Positions 34,617 to 44,662 are shown, counted from the stretch's first letter. The stretch is DNA of 64,000 bases from Clostridium weizhouense (GCF_019431045.1 NZ_JAHXPT010000009.1:124001-188000); one strand, 5' to 3'. Program-made: numbers and translations. Notes: a model not told the origin generated them from the letters alone.

Positions 34617-35837
34617 ATGGCAAATGTATTAGATGAGTTACTGGATCGTGGGTATATAAAACAATTCACTCATGAAGAAGAAACAAGAAAATTATTAGAA
34701 AATGAGAAGGTAACTTTTTATATAGGATTTGATCCAACAGCAGATAGTTTACATGTAGGTCACTTTATAGCTATGATGTTTATGGCACATATGCAAAGAG
34801 CAGGACATAGACCAATTGCATTGTTAGGTGGCGGAACAGCAATGGTTGGAGACCCAAGTGGTAAAACTGATATGAGAAAGATGCTTACTAAGGAACAAAT
34901 TCAACACAATGTTGATTCTATAAAGAAACAAATGGAAAGATTTATAGATTTTTCTGACGATAAAGCTTTAATAGTGAACAATGCAGATTGGTTATTAGAT
35001 CTTAATTATGTTGACTTTTTAAGAGAAGTTGGAATTCATTTTTCAGTAAATAGAATGTTATCAGCTGAATGCTTTAAGCAAAGATTAGAAAAAGGACTAT
35101 CATTCTTAGAATTTAACTATATGTTAATGCAAGGATATGATTTCTATGTTTTAAATCAAAAATACGGTTGTAAGATGGAATTAGGCGGAGATGACCAATG
35201 GTCTAATATGATTGCTGGTGTTGAACTTGTAAGAAGAAAAGCTCAAGGTGATGCAATGGCTATGACTTGCACATTATTAACTAATAGCCAAGGACAAAAG
35301 ATGGGTAAAACTGTTGGAGGAGCATTATGGCTTGATGCTAATAAGGTATCTCCTTTTGATTTTTATCAATATTGGAGAAATGTTGATGATGCAGATGTAG
35401 AAAAATGTTTAGCTTTATTAACATTCTTACCAATGGATGAAGTAAGAAGACTTGGTGCATTAGAAGGTGCAGAAATAAATCAAGCTAAAAAGATTCTTGC
35501 ATTTGAAGTAACAAAACTTGTACATGGTGAAGAAGAAGCTAAAAAAGCAGAAGAAGCTGCAAATGCTTTATTCTCAGGTGGCGCAGATATGTCAAATGTA
35601 CCAACAGTAACTATATCAAAAGAAGATTTAGGTTCATCTCTTTTAGATATAATAGCAAGTACTAAAATTGTACCATCTAAAAAAGAAGGTAGAAGATTAA
35701 TAGAACAAGGTGGTCTATCAATTAATGGTGAAAAAGTTACTGAGATTTCTAGAATTTTAACAGAAGATGATTTTAAAGATGGTTCTGCATTAATAAAAAG
35801 AGGAAAGAAAAATTATAATAAAATCGAAATAAAATAA
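34617..35837 (+). CDS. tyrS: tyrosyl-tRNA synthetase
   Basis: Class I synthetase for tRNA-Tyr, 406 residues. HIGH-equivalent HVGH in [16 protein letters not shown], Tyr pocket residues in [19 protein letters not shown], the QWSNMIAG block, and the KMSKS-equivalent KMGKT in [13 protein letters not shown]. The C-terminal S4 RNA-binding domain includes [39 protein letters not shown] precedes the ATG. Monocistronic between its own promoter and terminator. In many clostridia tyrS has a T-box; here it has none. Confidence 0.95.
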   Translation: MANVLDELLDRGYIKQFTHEEETRKLLENEKVTFYIGFDPTADSLHVGHFIAMMFMAHMQRAGHRPIALLGGGTAMVGDPSGKTDMRKMLTKEQIQHNVDSIKKQMERFIDFSDDKALIVNNADWLLDLNYVDFLREVGIHFSVNRMLSAECFKQRLEKGLSFLEFNYMLMQGYDFYVLNQKYGCKMELGGDDQWSNMIAGVELVRRKAQGDAMAMTCTLLTNSQGQKMGKTVGGALWLDANKVSPFDFYQYWRNVDDADVEKCLALLTFLPMDEVRRLGALEGAEINQAKKILAFEVTKLVHGEEEAKKAEEAANALFSGGADMSNVPTVTISKEDLGSSLLDIIASTKIVPSKKEGRRLIEQGGLSINGEKVTEISRILTEDDFKDGSALIKRGKKNYNKIEIK

Positions 35838-35865
35838 TATATTTTAATTATAAGTGTTGTTTTAA

Positions 35866-35918
35866 ATATACCCTATAGCATGGATAAGTAAAAAGTCTAT
35901 TCTATAGGGTATTTTTAT
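35866..35918 (+). terminator. intrinsic terminator after tyrS
   Basis: ATACCCTATAG (35868-35878) pairs with CTATAGGGTAT (35902-35912), then TTTTATAT. Confidence 0.85.
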
Positions 35919-35990
35919 ATATAATTAATGATAAGAAAAGTTAATTTATTCTTTAATAAGACGATAATTATATAGTATATTATAAACAGA

Positions 35991-36035
35991 GTTCTTAGCT
36001 TCAGACAGAGCTTGCCTCTGACTGAACTTTAGAAC
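35991..36035. repeat. GTTCTTAG hairpin element (family D, copy 1)
   Basis: GTTCT...AGAAC encloses TTCAG-A-CAGAG-CTTGC-CTCTG-A-CTGAA, a long interrupted hairpin. It is followed by CGTTATCCAGGAAGGTGCAG (36037-36056). A similar start, GTTCTTAG-TTACAG-CAAGAGCTTA, is found at 45634. It is either a dispersed repeat or a small structured RNA. Confidence 0.45.
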
Positions 36036-36140
36036 ACGTTATCCAGGAAGGTGCAGATGTTAAGAATAATTATATAAGAAATAGGAGAAATATTTAATGA
36101 TTTACATAAAGTGAAAAAGAGTTAGGGGAGGGGAAAATAT

Positions 36141-38048
36141 ATGCCGGGTATTTGGAATGTAAATAATGCTTATACCAATAATACAAAAAAAATTTCAAGT
36201 AAATTAACATTTGAGGTTGGAGAAAGATTTACTGGAAGAGTTGTTTCAAAAGGTCAAGGAAAAGACATTACTATAAGATTAGCTGATGGATGGCAATTTA
36301 TTGCTGAACTTGATGAAAATGTAAATCTAGATGATTTAAAATTAATGAAATTTGAAGTAGATGATTTCCAAAATGGTAAATTAAAATTAAAATTAGTTAA
36401 AGGTGAAACTAATAAATCTCAAACTACTGATGAAGTTTTTCAGGAAATTATAGATAAAGAAGGACTTTCAAGTGAAGATGTTAAAATTTTAGAAAAGATG
36501 CTTAAACATAATATGCCTTTGACGAGAGAAAATATAAATAAAGTTAAAGGATTAATTGAATTTAATGAAAATATAAAATTAAACCCGGATGAAATAGATT
36601 CATTTATACAAAATTATCTTGAAAGTAAAGGGATAGATGTATCTACTTCAAAGGGATTATTAATAAAGCAAAATTTAACTGAATTTTTTAAAGCATTTAA
36701 AAATATGTCTAGTGAAGAAATTATCCTTTTTTTAGAAAATAATATTGACTTTTCAGGTGAAAATATAGAAAGTTTTAATAAATTATTTAAAAGTGATATT
36801 TCAATGGAAAAATCGCTTACAGAATTACTTTCTAAATTAGAAATTCAAGATAATAAATTAGATGAAATACAAAGTAAAGAAGTTATAGTTAATAAAACTA
36901 ATATTGAAAATAAAGAATTAAATAATAAAGCAGAAAAAAATAATAATATAAATTCTTTAATATCTAAGTTATATGACTCAAATGATAATTCTAAGAATAA
37001 AGTAAGTATGTTATCACTATTAAAAAGTATATCAGGTGAGAATAAAGAAATTTTCAATTATTCACTTAGAGATGTTGTTGATTCAAGAGCAGAATCTTTA
37101 TCGACTAAAGATTTCAATGAATTAAGTGCATTAGTTTCTAAGTTAGATGATGATGATGTTATGAATTTATTAAAAATAAGTTTAGAGGAAAATGGACTAT
37201 CATTAGAAGATCTTAAAAAAGATGGATTAAAATCTCTTGACAAAAATGGAAAAGAAATTTTAGAGCAAGCATTAAGTAAGGGGTTAGAAAAAGATATTAA
37301 GCTTACAGATAAAGAATTTGAAAGATTTAATAATTTAATAAAATATAAAATTCAATTGGATAATAATGAAAAAGTACAAACTTCTAATTTAGAAATCAAT
37401 AAGTTAGAAACTTCTCAAATCAATAAAGAGACTCAATTGCCATTAGTAAAAACTGAAATTAAGAATGATCTAAACTTAAAAGATACAATGATACTTTCCA
37501 ATAAAGATCTTATAAAAGAAGATATGATTAATAAAATAAATGAAATAAAAGATGTTGTAAAAGATATTATAAGAAACATTGAAAATAAAAATATTGGATA
37601 TGAAAAGGCAATGGAATTTATAAAGAATAATATTAGTGACTTTAAAGTTTTTAATTCTATAAGTAATGAATATTATTATTTGAATTTTCCTGTAAGTGTA
37701 AATGCACAAGAATATCCTTGTAAATTAGTTATAAAGGATAATAGAAAAGATGGAAAAAAATTAGATAAAACTAATGCCAAAATGATAGTTACTGTTAAAA
37801 CAATAAATTTAGGGGAAATAGATGGGTATTTAACGTTAAGAGATAATAATATAGATGTAGTATTAAAATGTTATAATGAGCATGTGTTGACTTTAAATAA
37901 TAATAAAAATAAATTAATAGATGGATTAAGAACATTGGGATTAAATTCAACTGTTAAAGTATCATTAAAAGAAGAAAATATGAATTTAGTTAATTGTGGT
38001 GAATTTTTTAATGATTTAAGTATTTCTAATATAGATATTAAGGTATAA
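36141..38048 (+). CDS. FliK/YlqG-like hydrophilic protein (putative hook-length-control relative)
   Basis: A 635-residue, Lys/Asn/Glu-rich, largely low-complexity protein with no signal peptide or membrane helix. The N-terminal 90 residues form a beta-rich module (FEVGERFTGRVVSKGQGKDI...LADGWQFIAELDE), and the C-terminal 130 residues (YYLNFPVSVNAQEYPCKLVI to VKVSLKEENMNLV) look like the FliK C-terminal domain. The next gene encodes a solitary FlhB C-terminal-like protein. This order copies the B. subtilis ylqG-ylqH pair, a partial flagellar export-switch-like set away from the fla operon. AGGGGAGGGGAAAAT is the ribosome site. The role is inferred from context; direct evidence is thin. Confidence 0.55.
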   Translation: MPGIWNVNNAYTNNTKKISSKLTFEVGERFTGRVVSKGQGKDITIRLADGWQFIAELDENVNLDDLKLMKFEVDDFQNGKLKLKLVKGETNKSQTTDEVFQEIIDKEGLSSEDVKILEKMLKHNMPLTRENINKVKGLIEFNENIKLNPDEIDSFIQNYLESKGIDVSTSKGLLIKQNLTEFFKAFKNMSSEEIILFLENNIDFSGENIESFNKLFKSDISMEKSLTELLSKLEIQDNKLDEIQSKEVIVNKTNIENKELNNKAEKNNNINSLISKLYDSNDNSKNKVSMLSLLKSISGENKEIFNYSLRDVVDSRAESLSTKDFNELSALVSKLDDDDVMNLLKISLEENGLSLEDLKKDGLKSLDKNGKEILEQALSKGLEKDIKLTDKEFERFNNLIKYKIQLDNNEKVQTSNLEINKLETSQINKETQLPLVKTEIKNDLNLKDTMILSNKDLIKEDMINKINEIKDVVKDIIRNIENKNIGYEKAMEFIKNNISDFKVFNSISNEYYYLNFPVSVNAQEYPCKLVIKDNRKDGKKLDKTNAKMIVTVKTINLGEIDGYLTLRDNNIDVVLKCYNEHVLTLNNNKNKLIDGLRTLGLNSTVKVSLKEENMNLVNCGEFFNDLSISNIDIKV

Positions 38049-38132
38049 TAAGTTTAATCTAATTAACAGTGTATATTTAAAAGTATAGGTAATTAATAAG
38101 GTTAAAAAGTATTTGTGGAGTAGGTGAAAAGT

Positions 38133-38390
38133 ATGACTCAAAGGAAAAAAGCGGCAGCTCTTAAATATGAATTAAACAGTGATGCACCTGTTATAACGGC
38201 TTCGGGAATGGGACATATTGCTGATAAAATAATTCAAAGAGCAGAAGAAAACGAAGTACCAATAGTGTATAATAAAGAGTTGACAGAATTACTTTGCAAT
38301 GTAGATGTTGGTGATGAAATACCAACAGAATTATATGAAGCAGTAGCTCATGTAATAGCATTTGTTACAGATATAGATAAAATGATATAA
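38133..38390 (+). CDS. ylqH: FlhB C-terminal-domain-like protein (YlqH/EscU family)
   Basis: An 85-residue cytoplasmic protein equal to the export-switch domain of FlhB without its membrane part. It has KKAAALKYELNSDAPVITAS (FlhB 'AxALKYdp...AP.v.a.G' region), GHIADKIIQRAEENEVPIVYN and a C-terminal VDVGDEIPTELYEAVAHVIAF. The autocleavage motif NPTH of true FlhB is absent (the corresponding segment reads ELNSDAP). The ATG at 38133 has TAGGTGAAAAGT before it; an upstream GTG is part of the ribosome site. It is probably cotranscribed with the FliK-like gene 84 bases upstream. Confidence 0.85.
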   Translation: MTQRKKAAALKYELNSDAPVITASGMGHIADKIIQRAEENEVPIVYNKELTELLCNVDVGDEIPTELYEAVAHVIAFVTDIDKMI

Positions 38391-38408
38391 TTATTATCAG
38401 TGTTATGT

Positions 38409-38536
38409 TTAAGGCATAATAAGAAAATCACAAGTCCATATTCTAAGTCTATGTTTCATTATACTGTGTCAGTATGATTCGCATAATGAAAAATAATTGG
38501 GGAATTTGGACTCGTTATTTTCGTTCATATGCCTAA
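38409..38536 (+). repeat. MITE-like repeat family B, full 128-bp copy
   Basis: TTAAGGCATAAT (38409-38420) and ATATGCCTAA (38527-38536) are inverted ends. Inside are CACAAGTCC, TACTGTGTCAG, and GGGGAATTTGGACTCGTTATTTTCG. It has the best-preserved ends of the long variant. Confidence 0.78.
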
Positions 38537-38614
38537 GTAGAAATGATGATAGTAAAAAATAAACAACTTAGTTAATAATTATAGCATTTGGAAAATAGAA
38601 AGGTGATACACGCT

Positions 38615-39307
38615 ATGGCACTTTATACCATTTCAGATTTGCATTTAGCATTTAATCTTGAAAAGCCAATGGATATTTTTGGAGATAACTGGATAAATCA
38701 TTGCGAAAAAATAAAAAATAATTGGATTAGTAAGGTAAAAGACGAAGATACAGTTTTGATTGCAGGAGATATATCATGGTCTTTAAAGGAATCAGATAGC
38801 AAATTTGATTTAGATTGGATTGATTCATTACCAGGGAAAAAAATTATAAGTAAGGGTAATCATGATTATTGGTGGGGGAGTATATCGAAGTTAAATAAGA
38901 TGTATGAAAAAACAAAATTCCTTCAAAATAATTTTTATGAATATAAAAATTATGCAATATGTGGAACTAGAGGATGGATTTGTCCGGGTGGAGAAAAATA
39001 TTCATTAAAAGATGAAAAAATATATAAAAGAGAACAAATAAGATTAAGATTATCTATAGAAGCAGCAAAAAATAGTGGCTTTGAAGATATAATAGTTATG
39101 ATTCATTATCCACCAAGTAATGAAAAATTTCAAAAATCAGCTTTTATTGAAATTTTTGAAGAATATAATGTAAAGAAAGTTATATATGGACACTTACATG
39201 GGCCATCTCTAAAAGGAAAGTTACTTGAAGGAGATGTTGATGGAATAGAATATATATTATCATCAGCAGATTATATTGATTTTTCACCTAAACTTATTAT
39301 AAAGTAA
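38615..39307 (+). CDS. metallophosphoesterase
   Basis: Calcineurin-like phosphoesterase of 230 residues from the ATG at 38615 (AAAGGTGAT at 38599-38607). The metal-binding blocks are all present in order: ISDLHL (D-x-H), AGDISWSL (GD), SKGNHDYWW (GNHD), MIHYPPS (H) and YGHLHG (GHxH). It belongs to the uncharacterised COG1768-like group of clostridial and bacillar proteins, with no signal peptide. Substrate unknown; phosphodiester cleavage is the expected chemistry. It stands alone with a strong terminator directly after its stop. Confidence 0.88.
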   Translation: MALYTISDLHLAFNLEKPMDIFGDNWINHCEKIKNNWISKVKDEDTVLIAGDISWSLKESDSKFDLDWIDSLPGKKIISKGNHDYWWGSISKLNKMYEKTKFLQNNFYEYKNYAICGTRGWICPGGEKYSLKDEKIYKREQIRLRLSIEAAKNSGFEDIIVMIHYPPSNEKFQKSAFIEIFEEYNVKKVIYGHLHGPSLKGKLLEGDVDGIEYILSSADYIDFSPKLIIK

Positions 39308-39357
39308 AAGACGTGTCAAAAATGATTGTTATATCATTTTTGACACGTCTTTTAGTA
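39306..39357 (+). terminator. intrinsic terminator after the phosphoesterase
   Basis: Perfect 21-bp stem, 39306-39326 with 39333-39353, arms containing AGACGTGTCAAA / TTTGACACGTCT. It starts inside the stop codon. Confidence 0.9.
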
Positions 39358-39438
39358 TTTAAATAATATCAATTAAGAACTATTTAAATATAAGATGTAT
39401 AAGTTAATATAAATGGAGATGTTTATAGGGAGGGTACT

Positions 39439-41799
39439 TTGGGAAAAGGATATATATTAGTAAGAACATTTAAAGTAAAGGAATTGTTACCTAATGTTGA
39501 AGGGAAACTTATAATTACCAATTCTAAAAATGGAAATATAGTTTATAAAAAAGATAATGCATTTGATATCAGTGGAAGAAGTGAATTGATAGAAGTAGTT
39601 ACTCCAGAAAAAAGTTTGTCTCAGCAGCCATACGAAGAAGGCGTTATTCCATATGCTAGATATAATATAAATGTATTATCTGAAAATTTTAAGGAAGTTA
39701 TTATTGAAGGTGTAAGTGTTTTTGAAGAAATCATATCTATACAAAATATTGAGCTGATTGAAAAAAAGAAAACAGATCTTACGAAGCCTTCACCACAAAA
39801 AATTGTTATTCCACCAGAACAACTTGTACTTAATGCGAAAAGAGATAAACAAGTCGGCACTATGATTGAACCATTAGTTTTAGATAAGCCGTATATACCA
39901 GAATTTATTATAGTACATTTAGGGGCACCAAGTGTTCCAGCTGAAAATGTAACAGTGGGATTTGTTGATTATATTAAAAATGTTGCTTCAAGTGAAATAT
40001 ATCCAACATGGCCAGAAGAATCTTTAAAGTCTAATATATATTGTCAAATATCATTTGCATTAAATAGAATTTATACAGAATGGTATAGAAGTAAGGGATA
40101 TGCATTTCAAATTACTAACTCGACTGCATATGATCAGTACTTTATAAAAGGTAGAAACATATATGATAATATAAGTAAATTAGTTGATGAAATTTTTAGT
40201 AAATATATAATAATTATTGGAAATAAAACACCGTTTTTTGCACAATTTTGCAATGGCACAACAGTTAAATGTGACGGTTTATCACAATGGGGAACTGTAG
40301 ATTTAGCAAAGGCAGGAATGCCAGCTTTAGATATTATTCAATATTATTATGGATATGATAAAGATTTAGTCAGAGCAACAATGATTGAAGGTATACCAGA
40401 ATCATATCCAGGAACCCCTATTAGAATCAATGATGAAAATAATAATGTAATGATTATACAAAAACAATTAAATAGAATATCTAAAAATTTTCCTGCCATA
40501 CCTAAAATACCATCTGAAGATGGAAAATTTGATAAAACAACTGAAGATGCAGTAAAGATATTTCAAAAGGTTTTTAATCTTACACCAGATGGGATTGTAG
40601 GAAGAGCAACTTGGTATAGAATATCATCTATTTATGTTGGAGTTAAAAGATTAGCGGAGCTTAATCCAGAACCTGATCCAGATTTACCACCAGAAGGAAA
40701 TTATCCAGGATATATATTAAAATATGGTTCTAGAGGAGAAAAAGTTAAAGAGGTACAAACGTATCTTTCAGTTATTTCTAAATCATATAATATACCAAGT
40801 ATTAAGGCAGATGGAATATTTGGAGAAAAAACAAAAGAGGCAGTTATAGCTTTTCAAAGATTATTTAAATTAGTTCCAGATGGGATAGTAGGATTAAATA
40901 CATGGAATAAAATATATGAAATATATATAAATTTAAAGAAAGAAAATCAATCACAAAGCTCTTTGTTAGAATTTGATGGGAAATATCCGGGGTATGTATT
41001 AAAATATGGTTCTAGAGGAGAAAAAGTTAGAGAGATGCAAACATATATTTTAGCTATTTCTAAAGTATATAATATACCTAATATTAAAGCAGATGGAATA
41101 TTTGGAGAAGACACAAGGGAGGTAATATTATCATTTCAAAGATTGTTTGGATTATCTCAAAATGGAATAGTAGATTTAAACACTTGGAATAAAATATTTG
41201 AAATTTATACAGGTTTAGAAAAATTTAATCAAGAAGAAAAAATTTATTCGCTAGATTATCCAGGATATATCTTAAAAGAGAATTTATATGGAGAGGATGT
41301 AAAATGGTTACAGACTTATTTAAATGCCATATCTGAAATTTATAAAGAAATACCTAAAATAAAAGTAGATGGAATATTTGATAAAAGAACAAAGAATTCT
41401 GTAATAGCTTTTGAAAAAATTTTTGGACTAAGTGCAGATGGAAAGATTGGGGTAAATGATTGGGATAAATTAATATCAGTATATAATAGTTTAGATAGTG
41501 AACAAAATATTAATAAATCTGATATATTATATGATTATCCAGGTTTTGTTTTAGAATTAGGAGATCAAGATGGATATGTTACTATTTTGCAAAAATATAT
41601 AAATGTTATTGTTAAAAATAATTATATACAAGGTTTAATCAAAGAAAATGGTATTTTTGATAGAGAAACGGAAGAGGCAGTTAAAAAGTTGCAGAAAAGA
41701 TTTAAGTTGCAAATAACAGGGGTAGTTGATGAATTAACTTGGGATAAAATAAGATTATTATATGAAACTTTATATAGTGGTAAAACAGTAAAAAAATAA
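39439..41799 (+). CDS. SpoIID-domain peptidoglycan-binding protein (SleC-like), five PG-binding repeats
   Basis: A 786-residue protein with no signal peptide, starting at TTG after GGGAGGG. Order: N-terminal domain (1 to about 140) like that of SleC-type cortex-lytic enzymes; a SpoIID/LytB domain (about 155-310) with PTWPEESLKSNIYCQISFAL, YAFQITNSTAYDQYF and CDGLSQWGTVDLAKAGMPAL; then five peptidoglycan-binding-1 repeats (about residues 335, 430, 520, 610 and 700), each with the ADGIFGEKT/FQRLF/PDGIVGLNTW pattern. SleC has one or two such domains and about 440 residues, so this is an extended relative. It probably acts on cortex or cell-wall glycan. The last repeats are more divergent. Confidence 0.78.
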   Translation: MGKGYILVRTFKVKELLPNVEGKLIITNSKNGNIVYKKDNAFDISGRSELIEVVTPEKSLSQQPYEEGVIPYARYNINVLSENFKEVIIEGVSVFEEIISIQNIELIEKKKTDLTKPSPQKIVIPPEQLVLNAKRDKQVGTMIEPLVLDKPYIPEFIIVHLGAPSVPAENVTVGFVDYIKNVASSEIYPTWPEESLKSNIYCQISFALNRIYTEWYRSKGYAFQITNSTAYDQYFIKGRNIYDNISKLVDEIFSKYIIIIGNKTPFFAQFCNGTTVKCDGLSQWGTVDLAKAGMPALDIIQYYYGYDKDLVRATMIEGIPESYPGTPIRINDENNNVMIIQKQLNRISKNFPAIPKIPSEDGKFDKTTEDAVKIFQKVFNLTPDGIVGRATWYRISSIYVGVKRLAELNPEPDPDLPPEGNYPGYILKYGSRGEKVKEVQTYLSVISKSYNIPSIKADGIFGEKTKEAVIAFQRLFKLVPDGIVGLNTWNKIYEIYINLKKENQSQSSLLEFDGKYPGYVLKYGSRGEKVREMQTYILAISKVYNIPNIKADGIFGEDTREVILSFQRLFGLSQNGIVDLNTWNKIFEIYTGLEKFNQEEKIYSLDYPGYILKENLYGEDVKWLQTYLNAISEIYKEIPKIKVDGIFDKRTKNSVIAFEKIFGLSADGKIGVNDWDKLISVYNSLDSEQNINKSDILYDYPGFVLELGDQDGYVTILQKYINVIVKNNYIQGLIKENGIFDRETEEAVKKLQKRFKLQITGVVDELTWDKIRLLYETLYSGKTVKK

Positions 41800-41827
41800 A
41801 TATTACAAATATTTTAAGGATGAAAGG

Positions 41828-41860
41828 AAAAAGATGGTGATTTTATCTCCATCTTTTTTA
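41828..41860 (+). terminator. intrinsic terminator after the SleC-like gene
   Basis: AAAAAGATGG (41828-41837) pairs with CCATCTTTTTT (41849-41859), T-rich tail. Confidence 0.8.
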
Positions 41861-41931
41861 TAACTTGTTTTAAATTAAAAGTTAGACTTAAGGTTCAAAA
41901 TTGATAATTGTGTATATAAAAATTATTAATA

Positions 41932-42900
41932 TTATTCGGAAATATTTTTGTTTAAATTATTTAATGCTGAATTAAACTTGTTGATCGAATTTGATTGTTT
42001 CTCTAAGTTAGCAGCAATTTCTTGAGTCACAGCTGAATTTTCAGCAGTATATTCATTTATTTTTTCAATAGAATCAATAATTTTATCTTTTTCAGCAGAT
42101 GCTGTAGTTAAATTATCAATACTAGTAGTGATTTCATCAACAGTTTCTACGATAGCAGATTTTATATTTTTAAAACTACCTTTTGTAGACTCTAATGAAT
42201 TATGTTGAGTAAGTAGAGCAGAATTTCCAGCATTCATGGCGTTCGATGCATTTATAATATCTACTTTAATTTCTTCTAATATGTTAGTTATACTTTGAAC
42301 GGCAAGTTTTGAATTTTCAGCAAGTTTTCTTACTTCACCAGCAACTACAGAAAAACCTTTTCCAGCTTCACCAGCTCTAGCAGCTTCTATAGCAGCATTT
42401 AATGATAAAAGATTAGTCTGACTTGCTATTTGGCTGATAGAATCAGTAATGCTATTAACGGATTCTAATTTACTAACTAAAGCATTAACTGTTGTTGTTG
42501 ATGTGGTAAAAACATCTTGAAGTTCATTTAATGAAGTATCAAGATTTTCTATAGAGTTTATACCAGTATCAGCTAATTTATCAGTATCTAATACTTGTGA
42601 ATGAACAGTACTTATATTAAAAGCTAATTCTTCCATATTTCCTCTAAAGTTATGAAGCATATCTGTAGCATTAACTATTTCTCTATGTTCAGATACTGTT
42701 GAATCGGCTAAGTTTGATAATGATGAACTTATACTATCAATTGATTGATGTATTTTAGAACTTTCATTCATTAAATCTGAAAGATCATCACCTATCTTAT
42801 TTAAGTTTGAATTAGTATTAGTAGCAGCTATGCCTATTTCTTGAGTATTATTTAAGTTGTTAGTATTTGAATTTTGTTCTTTTTTTCTGAAAATGCTCAT
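41932..42900 (-). CDS. soluble methyl-accepting chemotaxis-like protein
   Basis: Cytoplasmic chemoreceptor-type protein, 322 residues, without membrane helices. It starts [15 protein letters not shown], then is almost all coiled coil with the signalling tip [21 protein letters not shown] centred near residue 177. A sensor domain is absent apart from about 35 N-terminal residues, so any input must come from a partner or from the coiled coil. It is next to, and codirectional with, a DUF2225 gene 48 bases upstream; the start has AAGGGGGATATATT. It may link CheA to another signal (inference). Confidence 0.85.
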   Translation of the reverse strand: MSIFRKKEQNSNTNNLNNTQEIGIAATNTNSNLNKIGDDLSDLMNESSKIHQSIDSISSSLSNLADSTVSEHREIVNATDMLHNFRGNMEELAFNISTVHSQVLDTDKLADTGINSIENLDTSLNELQDVFTTSTTTVNALVSKLESVNSITDSISQIASQTNLLSLNAAIEAARAGEAGKGFSVVAGEVRKLAENSKLAVQSITNILEEIKVDIINASNAMNAGNSALLTQHNSLESTKGSFKNIKSAIVETVDEITTSIDNLTTASAEKDKIIDSIEKINEYTAENSAVTQEIAANLEKQSNSINKFNSALNNLNKNISE

Positions 42901-42948
42901 ATAATATATCCCCCTTGAATAATTCTTAATATTTATACAATTATACGT

Positions 42949-43629
42949 TTAGACATTAGTTCCTTTAATTATATCTCGACCATTTCTAGCTAGTTCTTTA
43001 ATTTTATAAGATGAACCTAATGAAGTTATAGTTTTTGAATACCATATTAAGGCCTCTTGATAATTCCCAATACGTCTGTTTAATTCTCCTATTAAATACA
43101 TAGTAGAATCACGTTGAAGACCGTACATTGGGAAACCTTCATTCATATATGCATTATTAAGTGCAATTAAAGCTTTATTTAAGAAGTGTAATTCTTCTTT
43201 TTCCATGTTTAAAAGCCTATACATCCATGAAATTTTTAAACAAATCATAGCTTTCGTACTATAGTTAAGTTCAATAATAATAGCATTTAATAAGGCTAAT
43301 TTATAACGTTCTATAGCTAAAGTTTCTGTTATTATATCGGGATAAACTCTTGGTTTCCATTTTGGTTTAATATTAGTTAAAACTATATCTCTTTGATGTT
43401 TTTTTAGACTATTAAAATCTACTTTGAGTGCTGCATATCCACAATCATTACATATCCATACATCATAAAAATACGGATTGGCCACAGAATATCTTATAAA
43501 AAAATCAGAATCTCTAGATTGTATTCGTGGCGAATTAATTTTTACTACATTAACATTAAAGACATTATTACATACTGGGCATGTAACTTTTTTCTGAAAT
43601 AAATGACTTTTTATTTCAATATTGTCCAT
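42949..43629 (-). CDS. DUF2225 family protein
   Basis: Uncharacterised conserved protein of 226 residues. N-terminal zinc-ribbon-like cysteine pairs CPVC (about 18-21) and CNDC (about 56-59) bracket VNVVKINSPRIQSRDSDFFIRY, the DUF2225 core. The C-terminal half is helical and TPR-like (RYKLALLNAIIIELNYSTKA; EALIWYSKTITSL). No signal peptide. It stands directly upstream of the soluble chemoreceptor-like gene, probably one transcript. The ribosome site is AGGGGTGAACAATAA before the ATG. Function unknown. Confidence 0.85.
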   Translation of the reverse strand: MDNIEIKSHLFQKKVTCPVCNNVFNVNVVKINSPRIQSRDSDFFIRYSVANPYFYDVWICNDCGYAALKVDFNSLKKHQRDIVLTNIKPKWKPRVYPDIITETLAIERYKLALLNAIIIELNYSTKAMICLKISWMYRLLNMEKEELHFLNKALIALNNAYMNEGFPMYGLQRDSTMYLIGELNRRIGNYQEALIWYSKTITSLGSSYKIKELARNGRDIIKGTNV

Positions 43630-43826
43630 TTATTGTTCACCCCTGATGATAAAAAATATTAAGTATATATATATTTAGATTATATTTATAAAACTTATGC
43701 TCAGCTATTAAATTATAACATAATTAAATAATAAAAAAAATAAAACTAGTGAATTATGAAATCAATACACATAAATTGAACTTTTTGATATAATAAATAT
43801 GAATGACAATTAAAAGGATGGTATTT

Positions 43827-44621
43827 ATGGCGATAAACGATTGGAAAAGTTTTTTAATGCCTTATGAACAAGCAGTAGATGAACTTAAGGTAAAGCTTAG
43901 ATCTATTAGAAAAGAATACAGGAGAAAAAATGAATATTCACCAATAGAATTTGTAACGGGTAGAGTAAAAGAAATTTCTAGTATATTAGAAAAAGCCAAT
44001 AAATTTGAGATACCTATAGATTGTGTTAAATATGAATTAGAAGACATAGCTGGAATAAGAATAATGTGTCAATTCGTGGATGATATAGACAGGGTAGTTG
44101 AACTATTAAGAGGAAGAAAAGATATGCAAATTCTTTATGAGAAGGATTATGTAAGAAATGTAAAGGAAAGTGGATATAGAAGCTACCATATGATAATTAA
44201 ATATCAAGTAAATATGGCAGAAGGTCCAGTTGAAATTTTAGCAGAATTTCAAATAAGAACATTAGCTATGAATTTCTGGGCTACTATAGAGCATTCTCTT
44301 AATTATAAGTATAAAAAGAACATACCACACGAATTAAAGAAAAAACTTAAAAGTTCTGCAGATGCAGCATTTAGATTAGATGAGGAAATGCTTCAAATTA
44401 AAGATGAAATTAAAGATGCCCAAAAACTATTTGAAGTTAAATCAAGTTTGATATCTAATATAATGAATTCTCTATTGACCTTGAGTTCATTAGGTAAAGA
44501 AGCAGAATCTGCAAGATATGAAAAAATGTTAAACAAACTTATTGAAGATGGAGAAGTTTGGGAATTAAATAACTTGTTATTTTCAGTAAAGAGAGATATA
44601 GAAAAGTATAGAGATCAATAA
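43827..44621 (+). CDS. small alarmone synthetase (RelQ/YjbM-like GTP pyrophosphokinase)
   Basis: Makes (p)ppGpp by moving pyrophosphate from ATP to GTP/GDP; it is a synthetase-only RelA/SpoT-domain protein of 264 residues without the hydrolase and regulatory domains. Motifs: SPIEFVTGRVKEISSILEKA, YELEDIAGIRIMCQFVDD (catalytic Asp), ESGYRSYHMIIKY, and EFQIRTLAMNFWATIEHSLNYKY (E-x-Q-x-R-T...W...EH). The ATG at 43827 has AAAAGGATGG; an earlier ATG (43803) lacks a site. The C-terminal helix tail of about 70 residues fits the tetramer-forming segment of RelQ. It is monocistronic. Confidence 0.93.
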   Translation: MAINDWKSFLMPYEQAVDELKVKLRSIRKEYRRKNEYSPIEFVTGRVKEISSILEKANKFEIPIDCVKYELEDIAGIRIMCQFVDDIDRVVELLRGRKDMQILYEKDYVRNVKESGYRSYHMIIKYQVNMAEGPVEILAEFQIRTLAMNFWATIEHSLNYKYKKNIPHELKKKLKSSADAAFRLDEEMLQIKDEIKDAQKLFEVKSSLISNIMNSLLTLSSLGKEAESARYEKMLNKLIEDGEVWELNNLLFSVKRDIEKYRDQ

Positions 44622-44624
44622 TTG

Positions 44625-44662
44625 AAGCTATGTTTGATATGTAAATCAAACATAGCTTTAAG
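44625..44662 (+). terminator. intrinsic terminator after the alarmone synthetase
   Basis: AAGCTATGTTTGAT (44625-44638) pairs with ATCAAACATAGCTT (44645-44658); tail TAAGTTT is weak in Ts. Confidence 0.75.
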
